Shown piece by piece: positions 1 through 9,886 of a stretch of 51,214 bases of DNA. The stretch is from contig JAJJLU010003571.1 of assembly GCA_023807065.1 (NCBI GenBank), positions 1-51,214 of the forward strand, read 5' to 3'. Origin of the DNA: Isotricha intestinalis. Lineage: Eukaryota; Ciliophora; Litostomatea; Vestibuliferida; Isotrichidae. Position numbers and translations under genes: made by a program. The notes under the pieces are model-generated. The model saw only the letters and a list, made by a program, of their open reading frames with translations, was not told where the DNA came from and did no database searches. Position 1 is the first letter of the stretch, and the number at the start of each line of letters is the position of its first letter.

Positions 1-337
1 TATAATTATATTTTTCTAGATTTATTAGATTTACTAATGTATTATGAATATAAATTTCTGATGCATTTGGAAATAATTTATTTAAATTTAATTCATAATA
101 TTTTTTTTTTAGTTGTGCAGAGCTAATATTAACATAATTTAATTTAGGAAATGAATCTATTGAATCTAAATAAGTATCTAGTCCATCGATATTATCTAAG
201 ATTAAAGAATTAATGATATCTTTTTTAGAAATTATTTCTTGAATTTCTTTTTTTTGATTTAAATCTTTTTCCATTTTTTCAATATCTTTTTTTTTCAAAA
301 TTTTCAATTCAACATCTTCAGATTTAAAATGTTCCAT
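1..337 (-). CDS. N-terminal part of unknown Lys/Ile-rich protein, cut by the window edge
   Basis: An open frame starts at the ATG whose complement lies at 335-337 and reads without a stop for 112 codons to base 1, so the gene continues off the left side. It begins MEHFKSEDVELKI, followed by a charged, probably helical stretch rich in Lys, Glu and Ile (about residues 10-45), then a region with regularly spaced Leu/Ile (LDTYLDSIDSFPKLNYVNIS; NLNKLFPNASEIYIHN) that could be leucine-rich-repeat-like. The A/T-only leader just upstream of the ATG resembles that of other genes here. I do not recognise the family. That it is coding rests on the long open frame, which is unlikely by chance at this base composition, and on its codon use. 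Confidence 0.6.
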   Translation of the reverse strand, partial: MEHFKSEDVELKILKKKDIEKMEKDLNQKKEIQEIISKKDIINSLILDNIDGLDTYLDSIDSFPKLNYVNISSAQLKKKYYELNLNKLFPNASEIYIHNTLVNLINLEKYNY

Positions 338-1598
338 TATTAATTAATATTTTATTTAAACTTATTAAATTAAAAATCAACAAAAAATTAATTTAAGGTA
401 ATTAATATAAATATGATGTAATTTAAAAAAATGAGTGATTATTATTCTAAAAATATTAATTTATCATCTCCTCAAAATGAATTATTTAATCATCAAAACT
501 CATTTGAATTTAAAGGATTATATTCTAAAAAATGTTTCTTAGACAAGTTTGCTGAAAAAATAAAAGAATGTTCTCAAATCCAAGAAAAAAACAATCTTAT
601 ATATTTCAACTTATAAAAAATCTAATATAGATTTAAAATAGAATGAAATTTTATTATTTTCTTAAAATAAAAAATTATAAAAATAAAATACAAATTTTGA
701 AATTAAATTACCAAAATTGTTTATAAACACCTATAGAAATTATCAATTATTGAAAGTAAATCTAAAAAAGAAAAGATTTGATAAACTATCTCCTAAAAAC
801 AGAAAGAGAATATAATAAAAACAAAATATATAATATATTGATTTCAAAAAATAATTGTAAAGTAGTGTTATTATATAAAAATAGAGGTTTTAGGAGCTTA
901 TTTAGACAAAAAAAATTAAGAGATAGTTAATTATTTTATGATATTATTATTCAAAATGATTCTTTTAAATAATATATCATTAATCCCTCAAATTACTTAT
1001 TTTATTTTTTTTAAATCAGTTACTTTTATTTTAATTTTTTATCTTATTATTATTTATCCTTTATTTATATTTTTATACATTCTGCTTTTATTATTGATTT
1101 CTTTATTTTTTTTCATTGGGTTTTATAAAGAAGAAGAAAAATTAATTAAAAATTTGAAATTATGATAATTATATGATTTTATTAAAATTTTAAATTATAA
1201 TCAAATTAAATTAATCATTTAGATATTATTGTATCAAATCTTTTTTAAAATATTTATTTTTATATAGATTAATTTATTGGTTTTATTTTTTCTAATTTTT
1301 CAGAATTTAATGATTTATATTAATTGATTAATTAGTATTTTCTTGAATATTTTCTCAATTAATTCGGAACTTTCCATTAAATTTGAATAATAATTTAATT
1401 TATATAATTCATCATATTTCCTTTGTTTAAACTATTATTTTTAAGTTTTTTTGTAATGTTAATTAATTTTTTTTTGGAGTGAAAAATAATAAAAAACAAT
1501 TAGAATTATTAATTATTGATTTATTCTATTATTTCTTATTTTTTAATATAATAGCTTAATTTCTGACAATTATCCTTCATAATCCTATTATAATTATT
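338..1598. other. 1.26-kb stretch without a convincing gene; possible decayed gene
   Basis: Two short plus-strand frames, 431-616 (61 aa, soluble) and 938-1165 (75 aa, strongly hydrophobic, two or more membrane spans), are in the same reading frame and are separated by about 107 codons carrying roughly 13 stops. The downstream frame is preceded by a sensible peptide, EVLGAYLDKKN, one TAA codon and then EIVNYF. This could be the remains of one membrane-protein gene. The stop density between the two frames is about what random DNA of this composition would give, so the link is weak. Nothing else is recognisable up to the 7TM gene. Confidence 0.3.
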
Positions 1599-2690
1599 TT
1601 ATAATCTTTTTATCTCATCAATTTTTTCATTTTTTTCTTGATAAGGAACTTCATCATCATCACTGAATATATTTCTACTATTTTTATTTTCAACATTTTC
1701 TTCATCAATTTGACTTAAATTTTGAATATTCTTTTTTGCATTTTTATTACATAAATCATTTCTTGAAAAAAATACATAACTATAAAGTAATCCCCTTACA
1801 GTAGTAATACAAGAAATTACACAGTAAGTAGTCTTCATTATATCGTTTTTATCTCTGTTTTCAATAAAAAATATAATATCTAAATATCTAACAAAAATAA
1901 ATAAAACCCAAAAAATAGAAATAAAAAGAGGATATCTTAAATTTTTCCTATACATTTTGTTTAATTTAGTGGAAACTTTATCATCAGGAGTGTTAGGGAT
2001 ATCATCAAATGATTCATCATTTGACATTAAACCTTCTTCTATTTCTTCATAATTCTTTGTTGTTTGTTTTAATATACTAAGCGATTTAAGAGAATAATTC
2101 AAACTTATAACAATCAATATTATAATTATAGGCAATAAAATATGTAGTGTATATTTTGAACCATAGCAGACATAATCACTATTTTTAATATATTGTTTTT
2201 TTTTATTGAAAAATAATATTTGAATTAAAAATAATATGAGCACACAACAAAAAGGAAATATAAATCCGATTGAAAATGCTAAAACTTGGTTATTACCTAA
2301 AGAAGATAATTCATTCATGTCAACTAAATTATTAATTTCTCTTGATATAATTAAACTCATTAAGGGAGTAAAAATATCTACATAATTTCCTATTATAAAC
2401 TGAATGTAACATATTATACTTGTTTTTTCTGGTCTATCTTTTGCATAACGTTCCCAATCCCCTTTAAAATGATTTATTATTTTTTGAATGCAATTAAATA
2501 TTTCAGATATTGTTATTAATATCAGGGAACGAGAAATTATTCCTTTTTCTTTTTTCTTAATTTGAAGAAATAATATTATTAATAATATTATTAAGGTAAT
2601 TAAACCTCCAATGTCATATGTTAGATATTGTATTTTTTTTTGAACTGGATTGATTAGGGAATCAGTATTGTTATTGTTATACTTTTCCAT
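1599..2690 (-). CDS. Seven-transmembrane receptor, Dictyostelium cAMP-receptor-like (class E GPCR)
   Basis: A 363-aa protein with seven hydrophobic segments at about residues 26-43, 52-70, 91-113, 137-160, 183-203, 255-275 and 290-310. Cys94 at the start of TM3 and Cys175 before TM5 are placed for the usual extracellular disulfide. The long third intracellular loop (about 205-250) is acidic with many Ser/Thr. TM7 carries RGLLYSYVFF, resembling the end of TM7 in slime-mould cAMP receptor-like (Dicty_CAR) proteins, and the cytoplasmic tail is Asn/Glu-rich. The expected role is plasma-membrane chemosensing through a G protein; the ligand cannot be read from sequence. The next plus-strand gene (OSBP) is 1.2 kb away, so no linkage is implied. 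Topology is well supported; the family is likely but not certain. Confidence 0.7.
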   Translation of the reverse strand: MEKYNNNNTDSLINPVQKKIQYLTYDIGGLITLIILLIILFLQIKKKEKGIISRSLILITISEIFNCIQKIINHFKGDWERYAKDRPEKTSIICYIQFIIGNYVDIFTPLMSLIISREINNLVDMNELSSLGNNQVLAFSIGFIFPFCCVLILFLIQILFFNKKKQYIKNSDYVCYGSKYTLHILLPIIIILIVISLNYSLKSLSILKQTTKNYEEIEEGLMSNDESFDDIPNTPDDKVSTKLNKMYRKNLRYPLFISIFWVLFIFVRYLDIIFFIENRDKNDIMKTTYCVISCITTVRGLLYSYVFFSRNDLCNKNAKKNIQNLSQIDEENVENKNSRNIFSDDDEVPYQEKNEKIDEIKRL

Positions 2691-3909
2691 TTCTAGTATT
2701 TATTTTTTTAAACTTATTTATTTTAAATATTAAGTTTTTAAATAAATTGATGAAAAGTAAAATATTTAATTTTTCTGAAATATCTTATTTTATATATATT
2801 ATATTATCTTTGATAAATTATATACATTAAATATTATGACAATAAAAATTATATTAATAAAATTATTGAAAAAAATAAATGAAATAAAAGGTTTAATTCA
2901 GACTATAAATATATTATTTTTAATAAAATACAAATAAATATAATTCAGACATAATTCAAAAAAATAAATACAGCAATAAAATATTTTTATGATGATTGTT
3001 TAGTTTAATCAATCAAGCAATATTAAATAGGAAGGTAAAACTCCAATTAAAAATTATTAAAATTAAAAATTAAAATTAAAGGAGAAAAAATTGTTAAAAA
3101 ATATTAGGTACACCAAAAATAAATAAAAAAAAATTATTGTTTTAATACTTCCATGTATTAATATTTAGATATGCCATATAAAGAATTAATACAATAATTA
3201 TAATATGATTTATAAAATAAATTTTATCATAATATAAAATGAATTTCTTAATAAAAATTAAGTTTAAAAATTCAAATTCTAAGAGAAAAAAATGAAAACA
3301 AAATAAATTGTAAAAAGAATTCAACAGAATGTCTATCAATTTTTAACAGAAAAAAATTATTCTCATATTATTAACAATGCTGGTGGAAGTAAAATATTCA
3401 ATCAAATTTATTTTAATGATTTATGTATTATTAAATTTAATTAAGAGATAATAGAAATATTAATTTAATAAAAGTCTTTTCCTCATTTTATATCTATTAT
3501 CTATAAAATTTGAAAGGATAAATAATAAAATTATATTCCTTGTTTTAAAGTAATATCAAAAACTCCTATATCAATTTGTTCTTATTTAGTTTTGAAAGAA
3601 AAAGCAATTAATTTTATTAAAGAAAAAAAAATTTTATAGACATAAATTTAGGGTTTTTAACTCAATTAAAGAATTTAAGAATATAAAGAAATTAATGTTA
3701 TTTTTAGTGTATTTTGGTTTTAGTATAAATCATAATAAGTATTAATTATTAATTCTTGGTATTAAAATTGATTCTGTTTTATCTAAGATTGTTATTATCC
3801 TGAAAGCTAATTGAAATTTCTCATTCAACTATTCAATCATACTTCAACCTAAATAATAAATTAAAGTATTATATTTTAATAGAATTAATTGATTTATTAT
3901 TTTTCCTAA
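2691..3909. other. 1.2-kb intergenic region, no gene recognised
   Basis: The sequence is A/T-rich with short fragments only. A minus-strand 65-aa hydrophobic frame at 3142-3339 has no recognisable features. On the plus strand around 3360-3650 there are coding-like scraps (for example INNAGGSKIF near 3370 and a peptide around KTPISICSYLVLKEKA near 3550) interrupted by stops. They could be gene remains, but I cannot assign a family. Confidence 0.3.
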
Positions 3910-5799
3910 ATGGAGATTGAAATCAATTTTTGGACTGGAGTGATAGGTAGATGGAAGAAAAAAAAAATGATTTTAGAAAAAGAAAATATAATTATTTTAC
4001 CTCCCAATGAATCAAATATTTCCCCATTAAGACAAGTAATTTCCCTTTTAAATGCTTTAATTTATGATTCAAATAAGAATTTTGTTTTAAGAATAGATGT
4101 AGGTAAACATAAATATTTTATTCAATTAAAAAATAAACAAGAAAAAAATTTAATCTTTGAAAAAATTACTGATAATATTCAAGTTTTACAAGAAAAAAAT
4201 GCATATTCAAAAGATTTCAAATATTATAATGATGAAATCCAGAAATCTCCAGATATAAAAGGAAATTTTAATAATGTTCAAACTAATATTTCAGAATTAA
4301 TAAACTATTTTATAGAAATATCAATAAAAATAAATGACTTTAGAACAATAATTGATTCATCAAAATTATCAAAAGACACTAAAAATAAATTAATTGAAAA
4401 TCACAGTTATTTAAATTTAATTAAAGATGAAATGAAAATTAAGTTTGATGATTTAGTTCAAAATATATATGATTATAGAGATATGAATGAATTACTTCAA
4501 GAAGATTCATTTCAAAATAATAATATCGCAAATAATAATCAAAATACTTTAATATCCAAATTAAATAATCCTCAAAATATTCAAATAAATAATATAGAAA
4601 AAAAATTAAAATTTGAATTTGAAGAATCATATAATTTTCCTCCAAGGAAAACAATAATTAAAAAATTACAAATAAATAAAAACATGATCAGTGAATTAAT
4701 AAAAGCATATACATCTGGACAAAAAACTCTTCCCATTCACTTCAATGAACCAATATCAATGTTACAAAAAGAATGTGAAAAATTTTATTATTCAAATTTA
4801 TTAAATAAAGCTTCTGAGCAGAAAACAATAGAATTAAAATTATGTTATATAACAGCATTTATAATATCAGAAATATCATTAAATATTGGAAGACAATTAA
4901 AGCCAATGGTACCTTTAATTGGTGAAACATTTGAATATATAGATAATAATTTAAAATATAAATTTTTCTCAGAAGAAGTACAAAGAAGACCTCATGTTTC
5001 AGCATTTTATGCAGAAGGAGAAAAATGGAAATATTATGGAGATAATAAAAGTATTTCTAATTTTAAATTTATGAGTGGAAGTTATGAAATTGAATTTCAA
5101 AGTAAAGTTCATATTGAATTATATTGTGATGATACAAATGAGTTTATTCATTTTATTTTCAATAAACCTAATACTTTGTTAAAAGGAATTATAAATAATA
5201 AAATGTATTATGATTTTTATGGTGATATTTGTATTAAAACTCCTTCATCTTCTGAAATTGTGGCAAATATTAAATTTGAAAGTGAAAAAAAAAATATTGA
5301 ATTAGGACAATTTTATGGAGAAGTTAAAAATGGAGAAAATATAATATATAAATTAGGAGGTAATTGGAAAAAAGAAATTTATATTACTGATAAAGATAAT
5401 AATAATAAGGAAATATTATTTAATGTACCACAATTAAATTTTTATAATAATACTTCTGAGCATTATGAAATGTTAGAATATAATTATAATTTTAATTATT
5501 TAGATGATAAATTAAAAAATATATTACCAATTAGTGATACCAGATTTAGACCTGATAAAAAAGAATATGAAAATGGAAATGATGAAAAAGCACAAGAAAT
5601 TAAAAGTAAATTAGAAGTTAATCAAGTTAAAAGACAAGAAATTTATGATAATAATCAAAAAGAATATAAACCTTATTATTTTACCAATAAATATAATCAA
5701 GACAGTTGTGACTTTATTTATATGTATAATGGAGGATATTGGGAAGATAGAAAAAATCATTCTTTTAATAAAATTGTTGATATATTTAATTTAGATTAA
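3910..5799 (+). CDS. Oxysterol-binding protein (OSBP/ORP) with N-terminal PH domain
   Basis: This 629-aa lipid-transfer protein would shuttle sterol or phospholipid between membranes, usually in exchange for PI4P. Residues 1-90 look like a PH domain (opening MEIEINFWTGVIGRW, with basic residues after the first strand). A low-complexity Asn linker follows at about 195-230. The ORP lipid-binding domain runs from about 243 to the end, with LPIHFNEPISMLQKECE at about 274 and KPMVPLIGETFEY at about 331, both textbook ORP motifs. The family fingerprint EQVSHHPP is altered: residues 355-366 read EEVQRRPHVSAF, with the phosphate-binding His pair replaced by Arg359-Arg360. There is no FFAT motif that I can point to. 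The reading frame is single and uninterrupted, ending in TAA. The family call is secure; ligand choice is open because of the changed fingerprint. Confidence 0.93.
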   Translation: MEIEINFWTGVIGRWKKKKMILEKENIIILPPNESNISPLRQVISLLNALIYDSNKNFVLRIDVGKHKYFIQLKNKQEKNLIFEKITDNIQVLQEKNAYSKDFKYYNDEIQKSPDIKGNFNNVQTNISELINYFIEISIKINDFRTIIDSSKLSKDTKNKLIENHSYLNLIKDEMKIKFDDLVQNIYDYRDMNELLQEDSFQNNNIANNNQNTLISKLNNPQNIQINNIEKKLKFEFEESYNFPPRKTIIKKLQINKNMISELIKAYTSGQKTLPIHFNEPISMLQKECEKFYYSNLLNKASEQKTIELKLCYITAFIISEISLNIGRQLKPMVPLIGETFEYIDNNLKYKFFSEEVQRRPHVSAFYAEGEKWKYYGDNKSISNFKFMSGSYEIEFQSKVHIELYCDDTNEFIHFIFNKPNTLLKGIINNKMYYDFYGDICIKTPSSSEIVANIKFESEKKNIELGQFYGEVKNGENIIYKLGGNWKKEIYITDKDNNNKEILFNVPQLNFYNNTSEHYEMLEYNYNFNYLDDKLKNILPISDTRFRPDKKEYENGNDEKAQEIKSKLEVNQVKRQEIYDNNQKEYKPYYFTNKYNQDSCDFIYMYNGGYWEDRKNHSFNKIVDIFNLD

Positions 5800-6173
5800 C
5801 TTTTTTATTTCTTTTTTTCAAATACATAAATTAAAAATAAATAATTTATTGTAATTTTTATTAAATAATCTAATTGTTGTGAATAAAAAATATTCTTTAA
5901 AGTTTTATATTTTTTAATATGAATAAAAAGTTCAATATTTGATTAAAACATAAAGAAAAAAATAATGTTATTAAAAATGAAAAAAGATATAATATTGATT
6001 ATAATGTTAGTATTTATAAACAATAAGATAAATTTGTTGATTATTTAATATCATTTAAACTAAATTTCTTTTTTTTCTATTAATAATTTATATAATTTAA
6101 CAAAAATAATTATTGTTCAAATCAATGAAAAATTTATCTGAATATAAAAAAAATAACTATTTTTAAAAATTAT
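5800..6173. other. Intergenic spacer between convergent genes
   Basis: These 374 bp lie between the stops of the OSBP gene (plus strand) and the 531-aa gene (minus strand). The sequence is nearly pure A/T with no open frame of note, no GC-rich stem and no repeat beyond A/T runs. It presumably holds both 3' untranslated regions. Confidence 0.4.
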
Positions 6174-7769
6174 TTAATTACAAAAATTATATACAGAATC
6201 ATCAAAAACTTTATTTTTATGTAAAAAAATATAAAATTTTGGATTATTAAATTCTTTTTCTAATATATTTAAGAATTTAATATTTACAAGATCATTTTGA
6301 ACTTCATTAAAAAATGAATTTTTTTCCATAATTGTAAAAAAATCATTTTTATTAAATATTGGGATTTTTAAATTTTTAATTTTCTCTTGAATTTCATTAA
6401 GAGAATTTGTTAATTCATTTAATTTTTTAAGTTTTGTTTCAATATTTGCTTCATTATTTTTTTCTTTTATTCTTTTTATTTCCTTTATTACACTTACACC
6501 TTCATAAAATAAAAAAATATAATCATAATCTATTTTAAAAATTATTTTATCCTTTTTATTTAATTTGGAAAAAAATTCATTGAAAATTTTATCATTTTCA
6601 TTATTTTCAATAAATTCATAATCTTCATTATTTATATTATAATTTTCAATAAAATTAATAATATATTTTTGATTTAAGATTCGGTAATTCATATCTAACT
6701 TTAGAATTTTGTCTTTAGTTTCTTCAATTAATTTTTCTACTAATCTGAAGCTCAATGTATCTTTTAAGAACTTATCAAAATAATTTATTTCATTGAATAA
6801 TTCATCTTTAATTAAATCAAATTCAGAATTAATTTGTTCTAATTCTTTATTTATTGTGTCTATAGGTTCATCAAAAACTATAAATTTTAATACTTTTTCA
6901 AAATATATTTTTTCAGTTTTATTATTAATATTTTCTTCTTGAATATTAATTTTAATTTCCTCATTATTTGATGGTTCAAAATTTTCTTCATCTATTTTAT
7001 AAAATTGAGAATTTTCATAATTTGATGGATGAATTATATTATTTAATTCATTTTTTAAAACTAATAATTGTTTAAAAATTTTTTTTTGAATATCAGTTAA
7101 ATTACTTAAATTATAATTTGATTCAGTGAAAATATCATTTTTTAATTTATATTCTTTTACTTCTTCATATAAATTTTTTAATTTTTCATTTTCTCCATAT
7201 TTTTCAAAGAATTTTGATTTATATTTTTGAAATAATTCTAATTCAGGATAATAATTAATTAATCCTATTAAATCTAAATGTTTAATAATAAATTGTTTTA
7301 ATATTAATTTTACATATCTTCTCATTTTATTTACAATATTTAAAGGTTTAATTTTTTGAATTTCTTTTACCAACTTTTCTATTTTAATTTGATAAAATTT
7401 ATTTGAAGTATCAGAAATTGAATTTTTTATTTTTTGATAAAATAGTTGATCTTTCATTGCATAAAATCTTAAATGACTTGAAATATTTATAATATTCAAA
7501 TTTCTGAGTTTTAACTCTAATGAAGCAAATTTATAGTTCAATTCTATTTTAGATATGAAATCTAATTCTTCAGTATTTAATCCATTATTTAATTTAGAAT
7601 ATCCATCTATTAGTTCTTTAAATTTAGAATAAAAATTGGCATAACCTAATTCTATTAAAAGTGTAATTAATTCATTATCTTTATAAAGGAAGTTTCGTAT
7701 TTTAGCATTTCTGTCAGGATTATTAAAATAATTTATAATATTGTTCCAAGAAGTTTTAATGAACTCCAT
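6174..7769 (-). CDS. Unknown 531-aa mostly helical protein
   Basis: One uninterrupted frame from an ATG at 7769 to TAA. No family recognised. The first 190 residues have well spaced hydrophobics and look globular and helical (for example ELITLLIELGYANFYSKF at about 33-50 and IVNKMRRYVKLILKQFIIKH at about 145-165). The middle (about 230-290) is acidic and Asn-rich and probably disordered. Residues 310-480 are again heptad-like with many Glu/Lys, including a short coiled-coil candidate at 435-475 (IKEIKRIKEKNNEANIETKL). There are no transmembrane segments, no Cys clusters and no signal peptide. A tethering or scaffold role is possible but is only a guess from composition. Confidence 0.75.
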   Translation of the reverse strand: MEFIKTSWNNIINYFNNPDRNAKIRNFLYKDNELITLLIELGYANFYSKFKELIDGYSKLNNGLNTEELDFISKIELNYKFASLELKLRNLNIINISSHLRFYAMKDQLFYQKIKNSISDTSNKFYQIKIEKLVKEIQKIKPLNIVNKMRRYVKLILKQFIIKHLDLIGLINYYPELELFQKYKSKFFEKYGENEKLKNLYEEVKEYKLKNDIFTESNYNLSNLTDIQKKIFKQLLVLKNELNNIIHPSNYENSQFYKIDEENFEPSNNEEIKINIQEENINNKTEKIYFEKVLKFIVFDEPIDTINKELEQINSEFDLIKDELFNEINYFDKFLKDTLSFRLVEKLIEETKDKILKLDMNYRILNQKYIINFIENYNINNEDYEFIENNENDKIFNEFFSKLNKKDKIIFKIDYDYIFLFYEGVSVIKEIKRIKEKNNEANIETKLKKLNELTNSLNEIQEKIKNLKIPIFNKNDFFTIMEKNSFFNEVQNDLVNIKFLNILEKEFNNPKFYIFLHKNKVFDDSVYNFCN

Positions 7770-8064
7770 TTTATTAAAAAAAAGTACTTTTAAATTACAT
7801 TTAAATAAAGGACAAATATAAGAAATTATAATAAAAATATTTTTAAAATAAAATATATTTAAAATAAATTTAATTTTTTTATTAATATTTCTTTATTCAA
7901 AATATCACCTAATATATGTTTAGGAAGAATATTATAATTATATAATGTTTTAAAAAATTATTTTCATTTATAAATATGAAGAAGATTTCTTAATTTATGA
8001 TTTAAAGAAAATTTTAGTGTAATAATTTTTTTAATAAATATTATTATTTCATTTATTTCAACTT

Positions 8065-8325
8065 TTAATCTATTATATCATCTTCTAAATTTTCCTTTTT
8101 TTCCTTACTGTTTAAAGAAGGATTATCATCTAATATTTTTTGTAAAAAAACATCAGTATCATTTTTCAAAATATTTATATTATTTAAAATTTCATCATAA
8201 TTATCACATTTTTCTTTTAAAGGAGTTTCTTTATTAATAATATCACATCCTTTAAAAATTTTCCCATTAACATCAAAATTTACACCCCATAAATAATCTT
8301 TATTAATAAATCCTTCTTCACTCAT
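8065..8325 (-). CDS. Small acidic protein of unknown function
   Basis: An 86-aa frame starting at the ATG at 8325 (MSEEGFINKDYLWGVNF). An upstream in-frame ATG at 8370 would add 15 hydrophobic residues (ISLYFYLFFNFIFK) that look like translated A/T leader, so the internal Met is preferred. The N-terminal 40 residues have mixed composition with aromatic residues; the C-terminal half is acidic and polar and ends in EDDIID. It lies 77 bp downstream of the RING gene on the same strand. No family recognised. Short length keeps the confidence moderate. Confidence 0.55.
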   Translation of the reverse strand: MSEEGFINKDYLWGVNFDVNGKIFKGCDIINKETPLKEKCDNYDEILNNINILKNDTDVFLQKILDDNPSLNSKEKKENLEDDIID

Positions 8326-8402
8326 TTTAAAAATAAAATTAAAAAATAAATAAAAATATAATGAAATCAATATAAAAAATTATATAAATTCCAAAAAATT
8401 AA

Positions 8403-9086
8403 TTAATGATTATTATTATTATTATTATTATTATTTTTTTTTCTATTTTCAAAATCAGGATCATCAGTAGGTAATTCATATCTACAAACAGGACAAGAAT
8501 TTCTTTCCTTTAACCAAGGTAATAAACAATCAATATGAAAATAATGTTTACAAGGCATTAAAATTAATTCTTGTCCAATTTCATATTCATCTTTACATAC
8601 TGCACAAGAATTTTCCACACCAAAATTTTTTAATATCCTATCAGTTACTACAAATTTTTCTAATTCTTCAATTGATTTTTTACTAGCTGGGGGATTTCCG
8701 TATTTATTTGGATCATTCATCATTATTTGATTTATTATATTTTCTAAGTTGTCTTCATAATTTCTTATAGTTAAAAAATTTAAAATAAAATCTAATAAAC
8801 CATGACTTGTTCTTGGTCTATTATTCATTCCATAAAATAATCTTAATAAAGGAGGTAAATTATTTCTGTTATCATTATTTTGTTCTGAAGAAGTTTGTGA
8901 AATATTTGAACTTTCTGGAATTTCTATTTCTTCACAAAATGTATTTCCACAATATTTACATTGAATGTCTAAATTTTCTATATATATTGATTGAAATTCT
9001 TTATTACATATATGACACCAATATTTTTTTATTGTTGATTCTGAATATCCTAAATCATTTATTAATTTATAATCTGATTTAAACAT
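8403..9086 (-). CDS. RING-H2 E3 ubiquitin ligase, RNF126/RNF115-like
   Basis: A 227-aa protein predicted to transfer ubiquitin from an E2 to substrates. The N terminus has a four-Cys zinc ribbon (C24-x2-C27 ... C43-x2-C46, starting WCHICNKEF), as in the BCA2/RNF126 zinc finger that binds ubiquitin or cargo. A linker with Ser/Asn/Gln and a conserved NDPNKYGNPPASKKSIEEL stretch precedes the RING-H2 at about 158-200: CAVCKDEYEIGQ, then PCKHYFHIDCLLPWL and CPVC, with all eight zinc ligands in C3H2C3 order. The last residues are a run of Asn encoded by an (ATT)n microsatellite. It is divergently arranged with the Rab gene, start codons 135 bp apart, possibly sharing a promoter. The architecture matches animal and plant RNF115/126-type ligases in domain order, though it is shorter. 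Confidence 0.9.
   Translation of the reverse strand: MFKSDYKLINDLGYSESTIKKYWCHICNKEFQSIYIENLDIQCKYCGNTFCEEIEIPESSNISQTSSEQNNDNRNNLPPLLRLFYGMNNRPRTSHGLLDFILNFLTIRNYEDNLENIINQIMMNDPNKYGNPPASKKSIEELEKFVVTDRILKNFGVENSCAVCKDEYEIGQELILMPCKHYFHIDCLLPWLKERNSCPVCRYELPTDDPDFENRKKNNNNNNNNNH
8409..8435. repeat. (ATT)9 microsatellite encoding poly-Asn
   Basis: Nine perfect ATT units, read on the minus strand as AAT (Asn) codons, lie at the C terminus of the RING-H2 protein. This typifies the trinucleotide runs that give Asn tracts throughout the window. Confidence 0.9.
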
Positions 9087-9221
9087 TTTTTTATTTATTA
9101 ATTACTTTTATAATAGAAATAAACATTAATTAAAAATGAATATTTTTCCAAAAAACTGATTTAAATAAATTCATAATTTTTTATTCATAAATTTGTTAAA
9201 ATATGATATTAAATTAAGTAA

Positions 9222-9886
9222 ATGGGAGATGAGGAAAAATGTGCATTAGCATGTAAAGTAGTATTAATTGGAGAATCAGGAGTAGGGAAAACAAGTATAA
9301 TTTCTCGTTATATTCAAAATCAATTTTCTGCAGTTTTAATGTCAACAACAGGAGCATCATTCGCAACAAAAACAATATATTTAGAAGAACAAAAACAATC
9401 AATTAAATTTGAAATTTGGGATACAGCAGGTCAAGAAAGATATCGTTCATTAGCAAAAGTTTTTTATAAAAATGCATCAATTTGTATTTTAGTATATGAT
9501 ATTACTAGAAAAACTTCTTTTGATGAATTAAAAAAATATTGGATAGGAGAAATTAAACAAAATGCTTCTCCAAATATTAGTAAATTTTTTTTTTTATTTT
9601 TTTAGTTTTAGCTTTAGCTGGAAATAAAGATGATAGATATGAATTCCAAGAAGTTCCAGAAGAAGAAGCTAGGAATTTTGCTAAAGAAATTAAAGCTATT
9701 TTTCAAAAAACTTCGGCTAAACAATCAAGAGGAGTAGATGAATTGTTTAAATTAATTGCACAAAAATTTATTAATCCTAATTCAGAAAATTTATCAAATT
9801 TAACTGGTGATGAATTAAAGAAAAGAGGCCAACAATTAAAAAGAGAGGAAATAAAAGATCAAAATAAAAAAAAAGGATGTTGTTAA
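9222..9886 (+). CDS. Rab5-family small GTPase (two exons)
   Basis: Exons 9222-9579 and 9606-9886 join to a 212-aa GTPase for early endosomal traffic. The P-loop is GESGVGKT (17-24), switch I carries STTGASF, switch II is WDTAGQERYRSL (from 66), the guanine-base motif is NKDD (126-129), followed by KTSAK. ASPNIILALAGNK across the splice junction matches the Rab5 signature ASPNIVIALSGNK, so Rab5/21/22 is the best subfamily. The C terminus KKKGCC ends in two Cys for double geranylgeranylation. All nucleotide-binding residues are present, including the switch II Gln. A naive reading stops inside the intron at 9603; removing 26 nt restores the frame exactly. It starts 135 bp from the RING gene start and sits about 2.2 kb from a RabGAP, though no functional link is shown. 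Confidence 0.93.
9580..9605 (+). other. 26-nt spliceosomal intron in the Rab gene
   Basis: It begins GTAAAT and ends TTTTTTTAG, with a T-rich body. Removal joins codon ATT-A to TT-TTA, restoring the conserved sequence ASPNII-LALAGNK. The length and lack of any GC content resemble minimal ciliate introns. Confidence 0.88.

Noticed and set aside
431..1165. One gene in a code where TAA/TAG mean Gln and TGA means Trp
   Set aside because: The number of such codons (about 13 in 107) is what random DNA at this composition gives, and intact genes here clearly use TAA and TGA as stops.
3142..3339. 65-aa minus-strand hydrophobic frame
   Set aside because: Composition is Ile/Phe/Leu/Tyr, as expected from translating A/T-rich noncoding DNA; no start context, domain or support.
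3360..3650. Short-chain dehydrogenase remnant (NNAGG-like peptide)
   Set aside because: Only a five-residue resemblance to the NNAG motif; the flanking fragments do not follow the family's order.
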